The translations under genes and the position numbers were made by a program. Under the pieces are notes generated by a model. The model was not told where the DNA came from. It saw only the letters and a list, made by a program, of their open reading frames with translations, and ran no database searches. A stretch of 64,000 bases of DNA from Ancylobacter vacuolatus (GTDB lineage Bacteria; Pseudomonadota; Alphaproteobacteria; Rhizobiales; Xanthobacteraceae), in contig NZ_JAUSUH010000001.1 of the NCBI RefSeq assembly GCF_030813595.1, forward strand, positions 62,001 through 126,000, written 5' to 3'. This document shows positions 48,155 through 58,226 of the stretch, one piece after another. How positions within the stretch are numbered: the stretch's first letter is position 1; each line of letters starts with the position of its first letter.

Positions 48155-49327
48155 ATGGCGGTGGCCGAGGCGGCGCCGCGCGCGCCATGGGCGTCGAGGG
48201 CCGAGGACAGCCGCGGGCGGCTCCATCCCGAGCCTGGCGGCGACGCCCGAAGCGCCTTCCGCCGCGACGCGGACCGCATCATCCATTCCAGCGCCTTCCG
48301 CCGGCTCGCCTACAAGACACAGGTCTTTTCCTATCATGAGGGCGACCATTACCGGACAAGGCTGACCCACACTCTGGAAGTGGTTCAGGTGGCGCGCTCG
48401 GTGGCCCGCGCGCTCGGCCTCGACGAGGATTTGAGCGAGGCGCTGGCGCTGGCGCATGACCTCGGCCACCCGCCCTTCGCCCATGCCGGCGAACGGGTGC
48501 TCGACGCCTGCATGGCGGCCTATGGCGGCTTCGATCACAATGCGCAATCGCTGCGCGTGGTGACGCGGCTGGAGAACCGCTATCCCGATTTCGACGGGCT
48601 GAACCTCTCCTGGGAGACCCATGAGGGAATCGTCAAGCACAATGGTCCGGTGCAGGGGCCGCTACCGCACGCCATCGCGGTGCATGCCGAGCGGCAGGAT
48701 CTGTGGCTGTGGAGCTGGCCCTGCGCCGAGGCGCAGGTCGCCGCCATTGCCGATGACATCGCCTATGACGTGCACGACCTCGACGACGGGCTGCGCGCCG
48801 GCCTGTTTGATCTCACCGAACTGACTGGCCTCCCGCTTGTCCACACTGTCCTCTCCGACATCCACGCTCGCTGGCCCGATCTTGACCGCGCGCGGGTGTT
48901 CCACGAGCTCGGCCGGCGCATGATTACCGTGCTGATCGGCGACGTGGTGGCGGAAAGCCGCCGCCGCATCGCGCTGGCGCAGCCAGGGGATGCCGACGCC
49001 ATCCGCCGGCTCGGCCATGCGGTGATCGGGTTCTCGGCGGAAACGGCGGCGGCGGAAAAGGCGATCAAGGCCTTTCTCTTCCCCCGCATGTACCGGCATC
49101 CGCGCGTCATGGCGACGATGGAAGCCGCCGGCGACGTGGTGCGCGACCTGTTCGCCCGCTACATGGCCGACACGCAGGCGCTGCCGGAGGAATGGCGCGC
49201 CAGCGTGGAAGGGCGCGGCGAGGCGGCCCGGGCGCGGCGCATCGCCGATTTCCTTGCCGGCCAGACCGACCGCTACGCCCTGGCCGAGCACGCCCGGCTC
49301 TTTGACAGGGCACCGGAACTGCGGTAG
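48155..49327 (+). CDS. dgt: Deoxyguanosinetriphosphate triphosphohydrolase-like protein
   Basis: A 390-residue HD-domain dNTP triphosphohydrolase. The N-terminal [20 protein letters not shown] and the HD metal motif [15 protein letters not shown] are followed by [19 protein letters not shown]. It splits dNTPs into nucleoside and triphosphate. AGGAG lies eight bases before the ATG at 48155. It begins the long co-oriented cluster and is divergent from erpA, with about 100 bases between them for two promoters. Confidence 0.93.
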   Translation: MAVAEAAPRAPWASRAEDSRGRLHPEPGGDARSAFRRDADRIIHSSAFRRLAYKTQVFSYHEGDHYRTRLTHTLEVVQVARSVARALGLDEDLSEALALAHDLGHPPFAHAGERVLDACMAAYGGFDHNAQSLRVVTRLENRYPDFDGLNLSWETHEGIVKHNGPVQGPLPHAIAVHAERQDLWLWSWPCAEAQVAAIADDIAYDVHDLDDGLRAGLFDLTELTGLPLVHTVLSDIHARWPDLDRARVFHELGRRMITVLIGDVVAESRRRIALAQPGDADAIRRLGHAVIGFSAETAAAEKAIKAFLFPRMYRHPRVMATMEAAGDVVRDLFARYMADTQALPEEWRASVEGRGEAARARRIADFLAGQTDRYALAEHARLFDRAPELR

Positions 49328-49373
49328 CGGCAGCGGCCCCTTCTGGGTCTGGCCGTGCCGGGAGCTGATCCTC

Positions 49374-51140
49374 ATGAACCTCTTCGCCCTCTTCGTCGAT
49401 CACGTCCGCGACGCCGTTGCCCAGCTCGCGAGCGAGGGGGGCGTCCCCCCCGGTGTCGATACGGCGCGGGTGGTGGTGGAGCCGCCGCGCGACGCCAGCC
49501 ATGGCGACCTCGCAACCAATGCGGCGATGGTGCTGGCCAAGGATGCCGGGCTGAAGCCGCGCGACCTCGCCGAGAAGCTGGCGGCCCGGCTCGCCACGGT
49601 TCCGGGCGTGGCGAAGGTGGATGTGGCCGGCCCCGGCTTCATCAATCTCACCCTCGACGGCTCCTATTGGCCGCAGGTGATCGGAGCGGTGCTGCGGCAG
49701 GGCCGGGAGTTCGGCCGCTCGGATTCCGGCGGCGGACAGGCGATCAATGTCGAATATGTCTCGGCAAACCCCACCGGTCCAATGCATGTCGGCCATTGCC
49801 GGGGGGCGGTGTTCGGCGACGCGCTGGCCAATCTTCTGGCGTTTGCCGGCTGGAAGGTGACGCGCGAATATTACATCAACGATGCCGGCGCCCAGGTTGA
49901 CGTGCTCGCCCGCTCGGCCTTCCTGCGCTATTGCGAGGCGCTGGGCGAGGAGATCGCCATCCCCGAGGGGCTCTATCCTGGCGACTATCTCGTCCCCGTC
50001 GGCAAAGCGCTGGTGACGAAATATGGCCGCACGCTGCGCGACAAGCCGGAGGCGGAGTGGCTGCCGGCGGTGCGCGATGTCGCCATCGACGCGATGATGG
50101 CGATGATCCGCACCGATCTGGCGGCGCTGAACATCCATCACGAAGCGTTCTTCTCCGAGCGGACATTGCACGCCCGGCCCGACGGGGCGCCGAGCACCAT
50201 CGACCGCCTGCTGGAGGCGCTGCGGGCGCGCGATCTCGTTTATGAGGGCCGCCTGGCGCCGCCCAAGGGGCAGCCGGTGGAGGACTGGGAGGACCGCGAG
50301 CAGACGCTGTTCCGCGCCACCCAGTTCGGCGACGATGTGGACCGGCCGCTGATGAAGTCGGACGGCGCCTATACCTATTTCGCCGCCGACATCGCCTATC
50401 ACAAGGACAAGTTCGACCGCGGCTTCAAGCGGATGATCGACATCTGGGGCGCCGATCATGGCGGCTATGTCAAGCGTATGCAGGCGGCGGTCAAGGCCGC
50501 GTCAGACGGCGAGGCGAGCCTTGATGTCGAGCTGTGCCAGCTGGTGCGCCTGCTGCGCAATGGCGAGCCGGTGAAGATGTCCAAGCGCTCCGGCGATTTC
50601 GTCACCCTGCGCGACGTGGTCGATGAGGTCGGCCGCGACGCGGTGCGGTTCATGATGATCAACCGCAAGAACGACGCCGTGCTCGACTTCGATCTCGCCA
50701 AGGTGATCGAGCAGTCGCGCGAGAACCCGGTGTTCTATGTGCAGTATGCCCATGCACGGGCGAGCTCGATCCTGCGCAATGCGCGGCAGGCGTTTCCGGA
50801 CCTGCCGGAGGCAACGGCTGAATTCGCCGGCGCGGCGCTGTCTCGGCTGAGCGACGAAGGGGAACTCGGCCTTGCCCGGCTGATCGCCAACTATCCGCGC
50901 ATGGTTGAACAGGCGGCCTCGGCCCGCGAGCCCCATCGGGTGACATTCTATCTGTACGATCTCGCCAGTGCCTTGCACGGACAGTGGAGTCGCGGGAAGG
51001 ATTCGCCTCATTTACGCTTCATTATCGAAGATGATCGAGAATTGACTTATGCGCGGCTGGCTTTGGTGCACGCGGTCGCGCTGATCATCGCTTCAGGACT
51101 TTCCATTCTTGGAGTCGATGCTCCCGAAGAAATGCGGTGA
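49374..51140 (+). CDS. argS: Arginyl-tRNA synthetase
   Basis: A 588-residue class I synthetase. The N-terminal additional domain (about 1-110) recognises the D-loop. The HIGH-type motif is [19 protein letters not shown], the KMSK motif is [14 protein letters not shown], and the DALR anticodon domain is at the C-terminus ([16 protein letters not shown] onward). GGGAG precedes the ATG. It is followed by the SPOR-domain gene, a common order in this group. Confidence 0.98.
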   Translation: MNLFALFVDHVRDAVAQLASEGGVPPGVDTARVVVEPPRDASHGDLATNAAMVLAKDAGLKPRDLAEKLAARLATVPGVAKVDVAGPGFINLTLDGSYWPQVIGAVLRQGREFGRSDSGGGQAINVEYVSANPTGPMHVGHCRGAVFGDALANLLAFAGWKVTREYYINDAGAQVDVLARSAFLRYCEALGEEIAIPEGLYPGDYLVPVGKALVTKYGRTLRDKPEAEWLPAVRDVAIDAMMAMIRTDLAALNIHHEAFFSERTLHARPDGAPSTIDRLLEALRARDLVYEGRLAPPKGQPVEDWEDREQTLFRATQFGDDVDRPLMKSDGAYTYFAADIAYHKDKFDRGFKRMIDIWGADHGGYVKRMQAAVKAASDGEASLDVELCQLVRLLRNGEPVKMSKRSGDFVTLRDVVDEVGRDAVRFMMINRKNDAVLDFDLAKVIEQSRENPVFYVQYAHARASSILRNARQAFPDLPEATAEFAGAALSRLSDEGELGLARLIANYPRMVEQAASAREPHRVTFYLYDLASALHGQWSRGKDSPHLRFIIEDDRELTYARLALVHAVALIIASGLSILGVDAPEEMR

Positions 51141-51230
51141 GCGCGTCGCGACGGTTCGTTCGACCTGCCGCTCCCGTGATGCCGCCCGGTGGGCGGTCCT
51201 CGTTTTGATCGTGGCGAACAGGTTCTGAAG

Positions 51231-53246
51231 ATGGGCAATGAGAACATGCGTGATCGGCCGGAAAACGCCGCCGAGGATCCGCTTGCCGAACTTGCGCGCC
51301 TGATGGCCCAGGAAGACGATTTCGCGGAGTTGCTGCGGCAGGCGCCACCTGCCCATCCGCCCGCTTCGCCCCAGCATCCCTCTTCCCGGCCCGCCGCTCC
51401 CGCGCCGACGCGCCCGCCGCTGACCGCCCGCCGTCCGGCTGAGGAGGGGCGCCCGGCGCCGGGCTCCTTTGCCGCGCTGGCGGCGGAAGTCTATGGCGAG
51501 GGCGTGCCCCGCGCCGCGCCGCTGTCGCGCTCCGGCGCGGAAGAGGCGGCCCGCGACGCGCATCGCGAGCCGGCCCGTGGCGAACGCCCCGATCCGCGTG
51601 CGGCCTATGTTCCACCGCGCCCGCAGGCCACCGACGCGACGCGCCGTATGCCGGCGCCGCGTCCGGAGACGCCATCGACCGCCGCTCCCTCGGCCCCGCA
51701 GCGCCCCCTGCCGCCGCGCGCCGAGCCTTTGCGCGCCGACGCTCCGCGTCCCGACGCTCTCCGCACTGAGGCGCCGCGCGCCCCGGCGGCGCGAGCGCCG
51801 ATGACGCCGGCGGACATGGCCCGACAGGAAGCGCTCCGGCAGGATGCCTTGCGGCAGGAGGCCGTGCGCCTGGATGCCGCCCGGCAGGATTTCGCCCGTC
51901 AGGACCTTGCCCGCCAGGAAGCAGCGCGCCAGGAAGCGGCGCGCCACGAGGCGATGCGCCGGGAAGCGCAGCGTCAGGAAACGGTGCGCCAGGACGCGGC
52001 GCGTCGCGAGGCGGCTGCCCGTGAGGCTGTGCGCGGGCCTTCCGCGCCGCCGGCCAGCGTCGACGAGGCTTCCGACGAGTCCCGCGTGCCGGCCTGGATG
52101 ACCCGGGCAACGGCCGCCGCCCGCGCTGTCGAGACTCCTCTGGCGCCGGCCCAGCCCATGGCGCCGGCCGCGCCCCCGCCGCCGGCCGCCCGGCCGGTGA
52201 GCTCGCCGACCCAGCAGGCCGTCGATCTCGACGAGGACGCCTATGATTATGGGCGCTCGGCCGGCGATTATCCGCCGGATGCCGGCTCCTATGACGAGTA
52301 TGTCGCCGAGGAGGACGCTCCCCGGGGCCCCAATCGCAAGCGCCTGCTGATGATCGGCGGGGCGGTGCTGGTGTTCATCGGCGCGGCGGCACTCGGCTAT
52401 GTCCTGGTGTCCGGGCCCTCGGGTTCGGGCGTGTCGGGCGCGCCGCCCGTGATCCGCGCCGACCAGGGGCCGAACAAGGTGGTCCCGAACCAGCCGGCGG
52501 CGGAGCAGACCGCCGACGGCCAGAAGCTGATCTATGACCGCGTCGGCGGTGGCGCGACCACCGGCAATGAGCAGGTGGTGTCCAGCGAGGAGCAGCCGGT
52601 CGACGTGTCGCAAGCGGCGCAGCCGCAGCCGCGCGTCATCCAGACCACGCCTTCGGCCGGCGGCGCCGGCTCGGCCGAGCCCAAACGTGTGCGGACACTG
52701 ACCGTGCGCGCCGATGGTACCGTCGTGGAAGTGCCGGCCCCCGCCGCGCCGCTGCCGCCCGGCGCGTCTGCCGCGCCGGCGGGCAATCCTGTCGCGCTGA
52801 ACCTCGGCACGGGCGGCGCGGTGCCGACGACGCCGATGCCGCTCTCGGCAACGCCTTCCATCGTCGAGAACATGCCTGCCGATGCCGCACCGGCTGCGGC
52901 TCCGGCTCCGGCTGCGGCTCCAGCCCCAGCGGCGGCGCCGGCTGCCCGCGTGGCGGCGGCCCCTGCCGCCTCGACAAGCAGTGCGGCGGTGCCGGCTGGC
53001 GCCTATGTCGTGCAGATCGCCGCCGTTCGTTCCGAGGCGGAAGCGCAGGCGACCTGGCGCACCGCCCAGTCCCGGTATTCGGACCTGTTGCGCAATCAGC
53101 CCTTCAGCGTGAAGCGGGCCGATCTCGGCGACAAGGGGATTTATTACCGGGCACAGGTGGGCAATTTCAGCGCGCGCGAGGGCGCCGTCAGCCTGTGCGA
53201 GGCCCTGCGCGCCCAAGGCACGACCTGCATGGTCGCGCGCAACTGA
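51231..53246 (+). CDS. SPOR-domain cell division/envelope protein
   Basis: A 671-residue single-span protein. A disordered Pro/Ala-rich cytosolic part (1-195) is followed by a run of about 14 pentads of the type ARQEA/LRQDA (residues 196-268), which should be one long charged helix. One membrane helix (RLLMIGGAVLVFIGAAALGY, about residue 380) leads to a low-complexity periplasmic stalk and a C-terminal SPOR domain (AYVVQIAAVRSEAEAQATWR to the end) that binds denuded glycan at septa. It sits between argS and nagZ. Confidence 0.9.
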   Translation: MGNENMRDRPENAAEDPLAELARLMAQEDDFAELLRQAPPAHPPASPQHPSSRPAAPAPTRPPLTARRPAEEGRPAPGSFAALAAEVYGEGVPRAAPLSRSGAEEAARDAHREPARGERPDPRAAYVPPRPQATDATRRMPAPRPETPSTAAPSAPQRPLPPRAEPLRADAPRPDALRTEAPRAPAARAPMTPADMARQEALRQDALRQEAVRLDAARQDFARQDLARQEAARQEAARHEAMRREAQRQETVRQDAARREAAAREAVRGPSAPPASVDEASDESRVPAWMTRATAAARAVETPLAPAQPMAPAAPPPPAARPVSSPTQQAVDLDEDAYDYGRSAGDYPPDAGSYDEYVAEEDAPRGPNRKRLLMIGGAVLVFIGAAALGYVLVSGPSGSGVSGAPPVIRADQGPNKVVPNQPAAEQTADGQKLIYDRVGGGATTGNEQVVSSEEQPVDVSQAAQPQPRVIQTTPSAGGAGSAEPKRVRTLTVRADGTVVEVPAPAAPLPPGASAAPAGNPVALNLGTGGAVPTTPMPLSATPSIVENMPADAAPAAAPAPAAAPAPAAAPAARVAAAPAASTSSAAVPAGAYVVQIAAVRSEAEAQATWRTAQSRYSDLLRNQPFSVKRADLGDKGIYYRAQVGNFSAREGAVSLCEALRAQGTTCMVARN

Positions 53247-53260
53247 TACGCCAGGCCCTC

Positions 53261-54289
53261 ATGAACGCCTTCAACGCGCCGCGCGCCTTCATCACCGGCT
53301 GCGCCGCAACCTCGCTCACCCCCGACGAGACCGTCTTCCTGAAGGAGGCGGCCCCGTGGGGGCTGATCCTGTTCCGCCGCAATGTGGAGAGCCCGGCTCA
53401 GGTGGCGGCCCTGATTGCCGCTTTCCGTGCAGCGGTCGGCCGCGCCGATGCGCCCGTGCTGATCGACCAGGAGGGCGGGCGGGTGCAGCGGCTCGGGCCG
53501 CCGCACTGGCCCGTTTATCCCCCCGCCGAGGTGTTTGCCCGCCGGGCCGAGGCGGGTGACAGCGACGGGGCAGCCGCGGCAGCGCGGCTCGGTTCCCGGC
53601 TGATGGCGGCCGATCTCGCCGCGCTCGGCATCACGGTGGACTGCGTACCCTGCGCGGATCTGCGCCTGCCGGAAGGCCACGGCATCATCGGCGACCGCGC
53701 CTATGGGGCGACCCCGGCGCAAGTGGCCCATCTCGCCCGCGCCGCCGCCGAAGGGCTGATGGCGGGCGGCGTGCTGCCGGTGCTCAAGCACATTCCCGGC
53801 CATGGCCGCGCGCGCGCCGACAGCCATGAGAGCCTGCCCATCGTCGAGACCTCGCGCGCCGAGCTGGAAGCGACCGATTTCGCCCCGTTCCGCCTGCTGG
53901 CCGACCTGCCGCTCGGCATGACGGCGCATGTCGTCTATGCCGCGATCGATCCCGACCGGCCGGCAACGACCTCGGCCAGGGTGATCGCGGAGATCATTCG
54001 CGGCCATATCGGCTTTGACGGCGCGCTGATGAGCGACGACCTCTCCATGGGCGCGCTGGCGGGTTCGCTGGCAAGCCGAACCGAGGCATCCTTCGCCGCT
54101 GGCTGCGACCTGGCGCTCCACTGCAATGGGCGGCTGGACGAGATGGCGGAAGTGGCGTCCCGCAGCCCGGTACTGCAGGGCGAGGCGGCACGGCGCTGCG
54201 CGGCGGCGCTGGCACGAATCAATCCGGCGGAAGAAATAGCCCTCGACGAGGCGCGGGCGCGTTTTTCGGCTATGATCGCGACGTCCTGA
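53261..54289 (+). CDS. nagZ: Beta-N-acetylhexosaminidase
   Basis: A 342-residue GH3 enzyme that removes GlcNAc from anhydro-muropeptides in cell wall recycling. Motifs are PVLIDQEGGRVQRLGPP, the catalytic-loop KHIPGHGRARADSHESLP (usual KHFPGHG with Ile) and nucleophile Asp in MSDDLSMGAL. It is cytosolic in Gram-negatives. It lies 14 bases after the SPOR gene and just before scpA. Confidence 0.95.
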   Translation: MNAFNAPRAFITGCAATSLTPDETVFLKEAAPWGLILFRRNVESPAQVAALIAAFRAAVGRADAPVLIDQEGGRVQRLGPPHWPVYPPAEVFARRAEAGDSDGAAAAARLGSRLMAADLAALGITVDCVPCADLRLPEGHGIIGDRAYGATPAQVAHLARAAAEGLMAGGVLPVLKHIPGHGRARADSHESLPIVETSRAELEATDFAPFRLLADLPLGMTAHVVYAAIDPDRPATTSARVIAEIIRGHIGFDGALMSDDLSMGALAGSLASRTEASFAAGCDLALHCNGRLDEMAEVASRSPVLQGEAARRCAAALARINPAEEIALDEARARFSAMIATS

Positions 54290-54308
54290 ACGTCGATCGC
54301 GGTCCCGC

Positions 54309-55115
54309 ATGGTTCAAAGCCAGTTTACCTTCGATGCCGATGCCGCACGCCAGGGCGACGAGCCCGCCTTGGTGGTGGATGTCGACGGCTTCGAGGGGCC
54401 GCTCGACCTGTTGCTGGCGCTGGCGCGCACGCAGAAGGTGGATCTGCATCGCATTTCCATCCTGCAACTCGCCGAACAGTATCTGCTGTTCGTCGAGGCG
54501 GCGCGGCGCATCCGGCTGGAGCTGGCGGCCGATTATCTGGTGATGGCGGCTTGGCTGGCCTATCTCAAATCACGCCTGCTGCTGCCCGATCCGCCGAAGG
54601 AGGAGGGACCGAGCGCTTCCGATCTCGCGGCTGATCTCGCCGAGCGCCTGCGCCGGCTGGAGCAGATCCGCGCCGCCGCCGCCCATCTCGCCACCCGCGA
54701 CCGCCTCGGTCACGAGGTGTTTCTGCGCGGCGCGCCCGAGCCGCTGCAGGCGGCGGGGCCCATCGTCTATGAGGCGACGCTCTACGACCTTCTCGCCGCC
54801 TATGGCGCGCAGCGCCAGAAAATGGCGCTCTCGCAGGTGCGCTTCCCCCCGCGCAACGTGATCTCGCTGGCCGAGGCGCGCGAGCGGCTGGAGCGGCTGA
54901 TGGGCCGTCTGGCGCTGCATGGCGAATGGGCCCGGCTCGACGGCTTCCTGCTCAACTGGATCGCCGACCCGAAGATGCGGGCGACGGCGCTGGCCTCGGG
55001 CTTCTCGGCGACGCTGGAGATGGTGCGCGAGGGCTTGATCGACGTGCAGCAGGAGGAGAGCTTCGCGCCGATCTGGATCCGCAGCCGGCGCGACGTGCCG
55101 GGGGAGGGCGCATGA
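54309..55115 (+). CDS. scpA: Segregation and condensation protein A
   Basis: A 268-residue kleisin of the SMC-ScpAB condensin. The N-terminal VDVDGFEGPLDLLLALARTQ and YLVMAAWLAYLKSRLLLPDP are family hallmarks, and the C-terminal winged helix is at about 190-260. It bridges SMC heads and binds ScpB, whose gene overlaps its stop by four bases. It starts 19 bases after nagZ. Confidence 0.95.
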   Translation: MVQSQFTFDADAARQGDEPALVVDVDGFEGPLDLLLALARTQKVDLHRISILQLAEQYLLFVEAARRIRLELAADYLVMAAWLAYLKSRLLLPDPPKEEGPSASDLAADLAERLRRLEQIRAAAAHLATRDRLGHEVFLRGAPEPLQAAGPIVYEATLYDLLAAYGAQRQKMALSQVRFPPRNVISLAEARERLERLMGRLALHGEWARLDGFLLNWIADPKMRATALASGFSATLEMVREGLIDVQQEESFAPIWIRSRRDVPGEGA

Positions 55116-55831
55116 GCGCCGAAGCCGCGCGCGTCACGGGTCCCGACCCTGAGCTGGAAGAGGTGACGCCGGCCCACGGCCGCGACCCGGATCTGCGCCT
55201 GCTGGAGGCCATGTTGTTCGCCGCCGGCGAGCCGCTGGACGAGGCGATCATCGCCGCCCGGCTGCCGGAAGGCGCGGATGTGCGCGCGCTGCTCACCGCG
55301 CTGTCGGCCGATTACGCTGATCGCGGTTTCAACCTGGTGCGCGCGGCCGGAAAATGGATGCTGCGCACCGCGCCCGATCTCGGCTTCCTGCTCGCCCGCG
55401 ACAAGCCGGAGCCGCGCCGGCTCTCGCGCGCCGCGCTGGAGACGCTGGCCATCATCGCCTATCACCAGCCGGTTACCCGCGCCGAGATTGAAGAAATTCG
55501 CGGCGTCTCCACCAATAAGGGCACGCTTGACGTCCTGCTCGCGGCCGGCTGGGTCCGCCTGCGCGGGCGGCGGCGCAGCCCCGGGCGGCCGGTCACCTAC
55601 GGTACCACCGAGACCTTCCTCGTCCATTACGGGCTGGAGGCCATCCAGGACCTGCCGGGCCTCGACGAGTTGCGCGGCACCGGGCTGATCGATTCGCGCG
55701 TCGCCGCCGGACTGACCGTCCCCTTGCCCAGCGACGACCCGGACCTGAAGGACGACGAGGATCCGCTGGAGCCGGAATTCGAGCTGTCCTTCGCGCCCGA
55801 GACGGATGGCGACGACGATCAGGACGGCTGA
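55112..55831 (+). CDS. scpB: Segregation and condensation protein B
   Basis: A 239-residue protein with two winged-helix domains. RLLEAMLFAAGEPLDEAIIA and LETLAIIAYHQPVTRAEIEE with RGVSTNKGTLDVLL and GRPVTYGTTETFLVHYGL are characteristic. The acidic C-terminal tail is longer than usual. The ATG overlaps the scpA stop (ATGA), so the partners are translated together. Confidence 0.95.
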   Translation: MSAEAARVTGPDPELEEVTPAHGRDPDLRLLEAMLFAAGEPLDEAIIAARLPEGADVRALLTALSADYADRGFNLVRAAGKWMLRTAPDLGFLLARDKPEPRRLSRAALETLAIIAYHQPVTRAEIEEIRGVSTNKGTLDVLLAAGWVRLRGRRRSPGRPVTYGTTETFLVHYGLEAIQDLPGLDELRGTGLIDSRVAAGLTVPLPSDDPDLKDDEDPLEPEFELSFAPETDGDDDQDG

Positions 55832-55864
55832 GATCCTCCCATGCTGACAGAGACAGGAACCACC

Positions 55865-56944
55865 ATGTCGCCCCAGCCCTCCCGCACGCCGGTCTCGCTC
55901 GCCAGCCGGCTGGTGATCGAGGATGTGCACCATGGCTATGGCGAGGTGGAAGCGGTGCGCGGCGTCAGCCTCACCGTCGAGCCGGGCGAGATCATCTGCC
56001 TGCTCGGCCAGTCCGGCTGCGGCAAGACCACGCTGCTGCGGCTGATCGCCGGCATCGAGCGGCCGACCCGCGGGCGAATCCTGCTCGACACCCAGGTGGT
56101 GGCCGGCCCGGACGCTTTCGTGCCGCCGGAAAAGCGCGCCATCGGGCTGGTGTTCCAGGACTATGCGTTGTTTCCGCACCTCACCAATGTCGAGAATGTC
56201 GCCTTCGGCCTGCGCCGTCTCGGGCCCGCCGGGGCGCATGACGAGGCGATGCGGGCGCTTGAGCGGGTGCGCCTGGAGGCCTATGCGGAAAACTATCCAC
56301 ATGCTTTGTCCGGCGGCGAGCAGCAGCGCGTGGCGCTGGCCCGCGCGCTCGTGCCGCGCCCCGGCATTCTCCTTATGGACGAGCCGTTCTCCGGGCTCGA
56401 CAGTCGGCTGCGGGGAAGTGTACGCAGCGAGACGCTGAAGGTGCTGCACGATGCCCGCGCCACCTGCATCATCGTCACCCACGACCCGGAAGAGGCGCTG
56501 CGTCTGGGCGACAGGATCGCGCTGATGCGCAAGGGAAAACTCGTCCAGGTGGGGCCGCCGGAAGAGCTCTACCGCCACCCCGCCGACATTGAAGTGGCGC
56601 GTTTCTTCTGTGAAATCAATGAGGTGGAAGGAGTGGTGAGCGGCGGCCGGGTGGTGACGGCGCTCGGTCGTTTCAAGGCGCCCGGCCTTGCCGAGGGTGC
56701 TGGGGCGATCGCTGCCATCCGCCCGCAGGGGATCGAGCTCAAGGCTCCCGGCTCTGGCGTGCCGGGACGAATCATCAACCACCGCTTCCTCGGCGAACTC
56801 GACCTCTATGAGGTCGCGGTGGAGGGGCTGGACCGGCCATTGGTCGCACGCCGCCGCACGACGGCCGGCCTATTGCGTGGGCATGACGTCGGAGTGAACA
56901 TCGAGCCGGCGGAGGTTCTTGTCTTCGCCACAGGCCGGCCCTAG
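55865..56944 (+). CDS. Lone ABC ATPase of the FbpC/PotA type
   Basis: A 359-residue importer ATPase with Walker [15 protein letters not shown]-loop [13 protein letters not shown], signature [16 protein letters not shown], Walker [12 protein letters not shown] and switch THDPEEA. A regulatory/TOBE-like C-terminal domain of about 120 residues follows. This resembles Fe(III), spermidine or similar importers, but no permease or binding protein is encoded nearby. It lies between scpB and tatA. AGGA upstream of ATG 55865 favours this start over the ATG at 55841. Confidence 0.87.
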   Translation: MSPQPSRTPVSLASRLVIEDVHHGYGEVEAVRGVSLTVEPGEIICLLGQSGCGKTTLLRLIAGIERPTRGRILLDTQVVAGPDAFVPPEKRAIGLVFQDYALFPHLTNVENVAFGLRRLGPAGAHDEAMRALERVRLEAYAENYPHALSGGEQQRVALARALVPRPGILLMDEPFSGLDSRLRGSVRSETLKVLHDARATCIIVTHDPEEALRLGDRIALMRKGKLVQVGPPEELYRHPADIEVARFFCEINEVEGVVSGGRVVTALGRFKAPGLAEGAGAIAAIRPQGIELKAPGSGVPGRIINHRFLGELDLYEVAVEGLDRPLVARRRTTAGLLRGHDVGVNIEPAEVLVFATGRP

Positions 56945-57011
56945 TGTCCGGTTTCAATTGCGATGCGCGGCCGCGAGGGGCCGGCGGCGCTTCGGACAAG
57001 GGAGTTTTGTG

Positions 57012-57236
57012 ATGGGTTCGTTGAGCATCTGGCACTGGATCATCGTGCTGGTGGTCGTGCTCCTCCTCTTCGGTCGCGGCAAGCTGTCCGAGCTGATGGG
57101 CGATGCCGCCAAGGGCATCAAGGCGTTCAAGAAGGGCATGGCCGACGACGAGGACACGGCGGCGAAGCCGGGCGAGCCGGCGCGTTCGCTCGATCACCAG
57201 CCGAAGGTGGAAGCCGAGCAGACCAAGGTCAGCTGA
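57012..57236 (+). CDS. tatA: Twin-arginine translocase subunit TatA
   Basis: A 74-residue protein. A short N-terminal membrane helix ([16 protein letters not shown]) is followed by the [20 protein letters not shown] amphipathic helix and a charged tail. It oligomerises to form the Tat passage. AAGGGAG lies before ATG. It is first of the tatABC set. Confidence 0.95.
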   Translation: MGSLSIWHWIIVLVVVLLLFGRGKLSELMGDAAKGIKAFKKGMADDEDTAAKPGEPARSLDHQPKVEAEQTKVS

Positions 57237-57296
57237 TTTCCGGCCTCACGGCTTTTCGATCGGGGAGGGTCGCGCCTCAGCGACCCCGCGTAATGC

Positions 57297-58226
57297 ATGT
57301 TTGATATCGGCTGGACGGAATTTCTCGTCATCGGCGTGGTTGCCCTCGTGGTGATCGGCCCGAAGGAGTTGCCGCGCGTGCTGCGCACGATGGGGCAGGG
57401 CGTGCGCAAGCTGCGTCACATGGCGGGCGAGTTTCAGGGGCAGTTCAACGAGGCGCTGCGCGAGGCGGAGCTTTCCGACCTCAAGGACAGCGTGAGCGGG
57501 CTGCGGAGCGATCTCTCCGGGCTGGCGAGCAATGCCCGCGAGTCGATTTCCAAGGCGCTGCCGACCAATCCGCTGCAGGATATCGAAACCGATCTGAAGG
57601 CTCCCACCGGCAGCGTCGAGGCGGGCACCGGCCTGCCGCCGGCGGCCGTGGCGGAGCCCGCGCTGCCCGCTCCCGGCGATCTGGAGCCGCACCCGTTCGA
57701 GACGGTGGAGGACGAGGTCCGCAACGCGGCTGCCGGTCTTGAGGCGTCGGCCCCGGCTGCCGCTTCCGCGCCTGCACCGACCCCGCCCGCGACGCCGTCT
57801 CCCTCCACGCCAGACGCCGCCGCTGCGCCACGGCCACAGACAGCGGCCGCTCCGGCGGAGGCTTCCAAGCCTGCCGAAGCGGCCAAATCTGCCGAAACGA
57901 CCAAATCCACCGACACGACCAGGTCGGCCGAACCCACTCCCGCCGCCACGCCGGCCGCGAAGCCGAAGCGGGCACGTGCGGCCGCCGTGGCCGATACCGC
58001 CTCCGCCGATAGCCAATCCGCCGAGGCGTCGAAGCCCGCTCCCCGTCGCGCGGCGCGCAAGCCTGTGGCGGCGACGGAAGCGGCCGAGCCCGAACTGTTC
58101 GAGGCGGTCGCTTCGCTGGATCAGGGCGCCCCTGTCGAAAGTGCCGCCAAGCCGGCCGCAAAACGGGCTACCAAGCCGCGCGTCAAGGTCAAGCCGGCCT
58201 CCGGCAATGAAGGGCCGGCCCTATGA
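57297..58226 (+). CDS. tatB: Twin-arginine translocase subunit TatB, long-tailed
   Basis: A 309-residue protein with the TatB N-terminus MFDIGWTEFLVIGVVALVVI followed by GPKELPRVLRTMGQGVRKLR, which is the receptor part with TatC. The tail after about residue 110 is unusually long (about 200 residues) and is made of Ala, Pro, Lys, Glu and Thr, with runs such as EAAKSAETTKSTDTTRSAEP. The extended tail is presumably flexible and its role is unknown. The stop overlaps tatC. Confidence 0.94.
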   Translation: MFDIGWTEFLVIGVVALVVIGPKELPRVLRTMGQGVRKLRHMAGEFQGQFNEALREAELSDLKDSVSGLRSDLSGLASNARESISKALPTNPLQDIETDLKAPTGSVEAGTGLPPAAVAEPALPAPGDLEPHPFETVEDEVRNAAAGLEASAPAAASAPAPTPPATPSPSTPDAAAAPRPQTAAAPAEASKPAEAAKSAETTKSTDTTRSAEPTPAATPAAKPKRARAAAVADTASADSQSAEASKPAPRRAARKPVAATEAAEPELFEAVASLDQGAPVESAAKPAAKRATKPRVKVKPASGNEGPAL

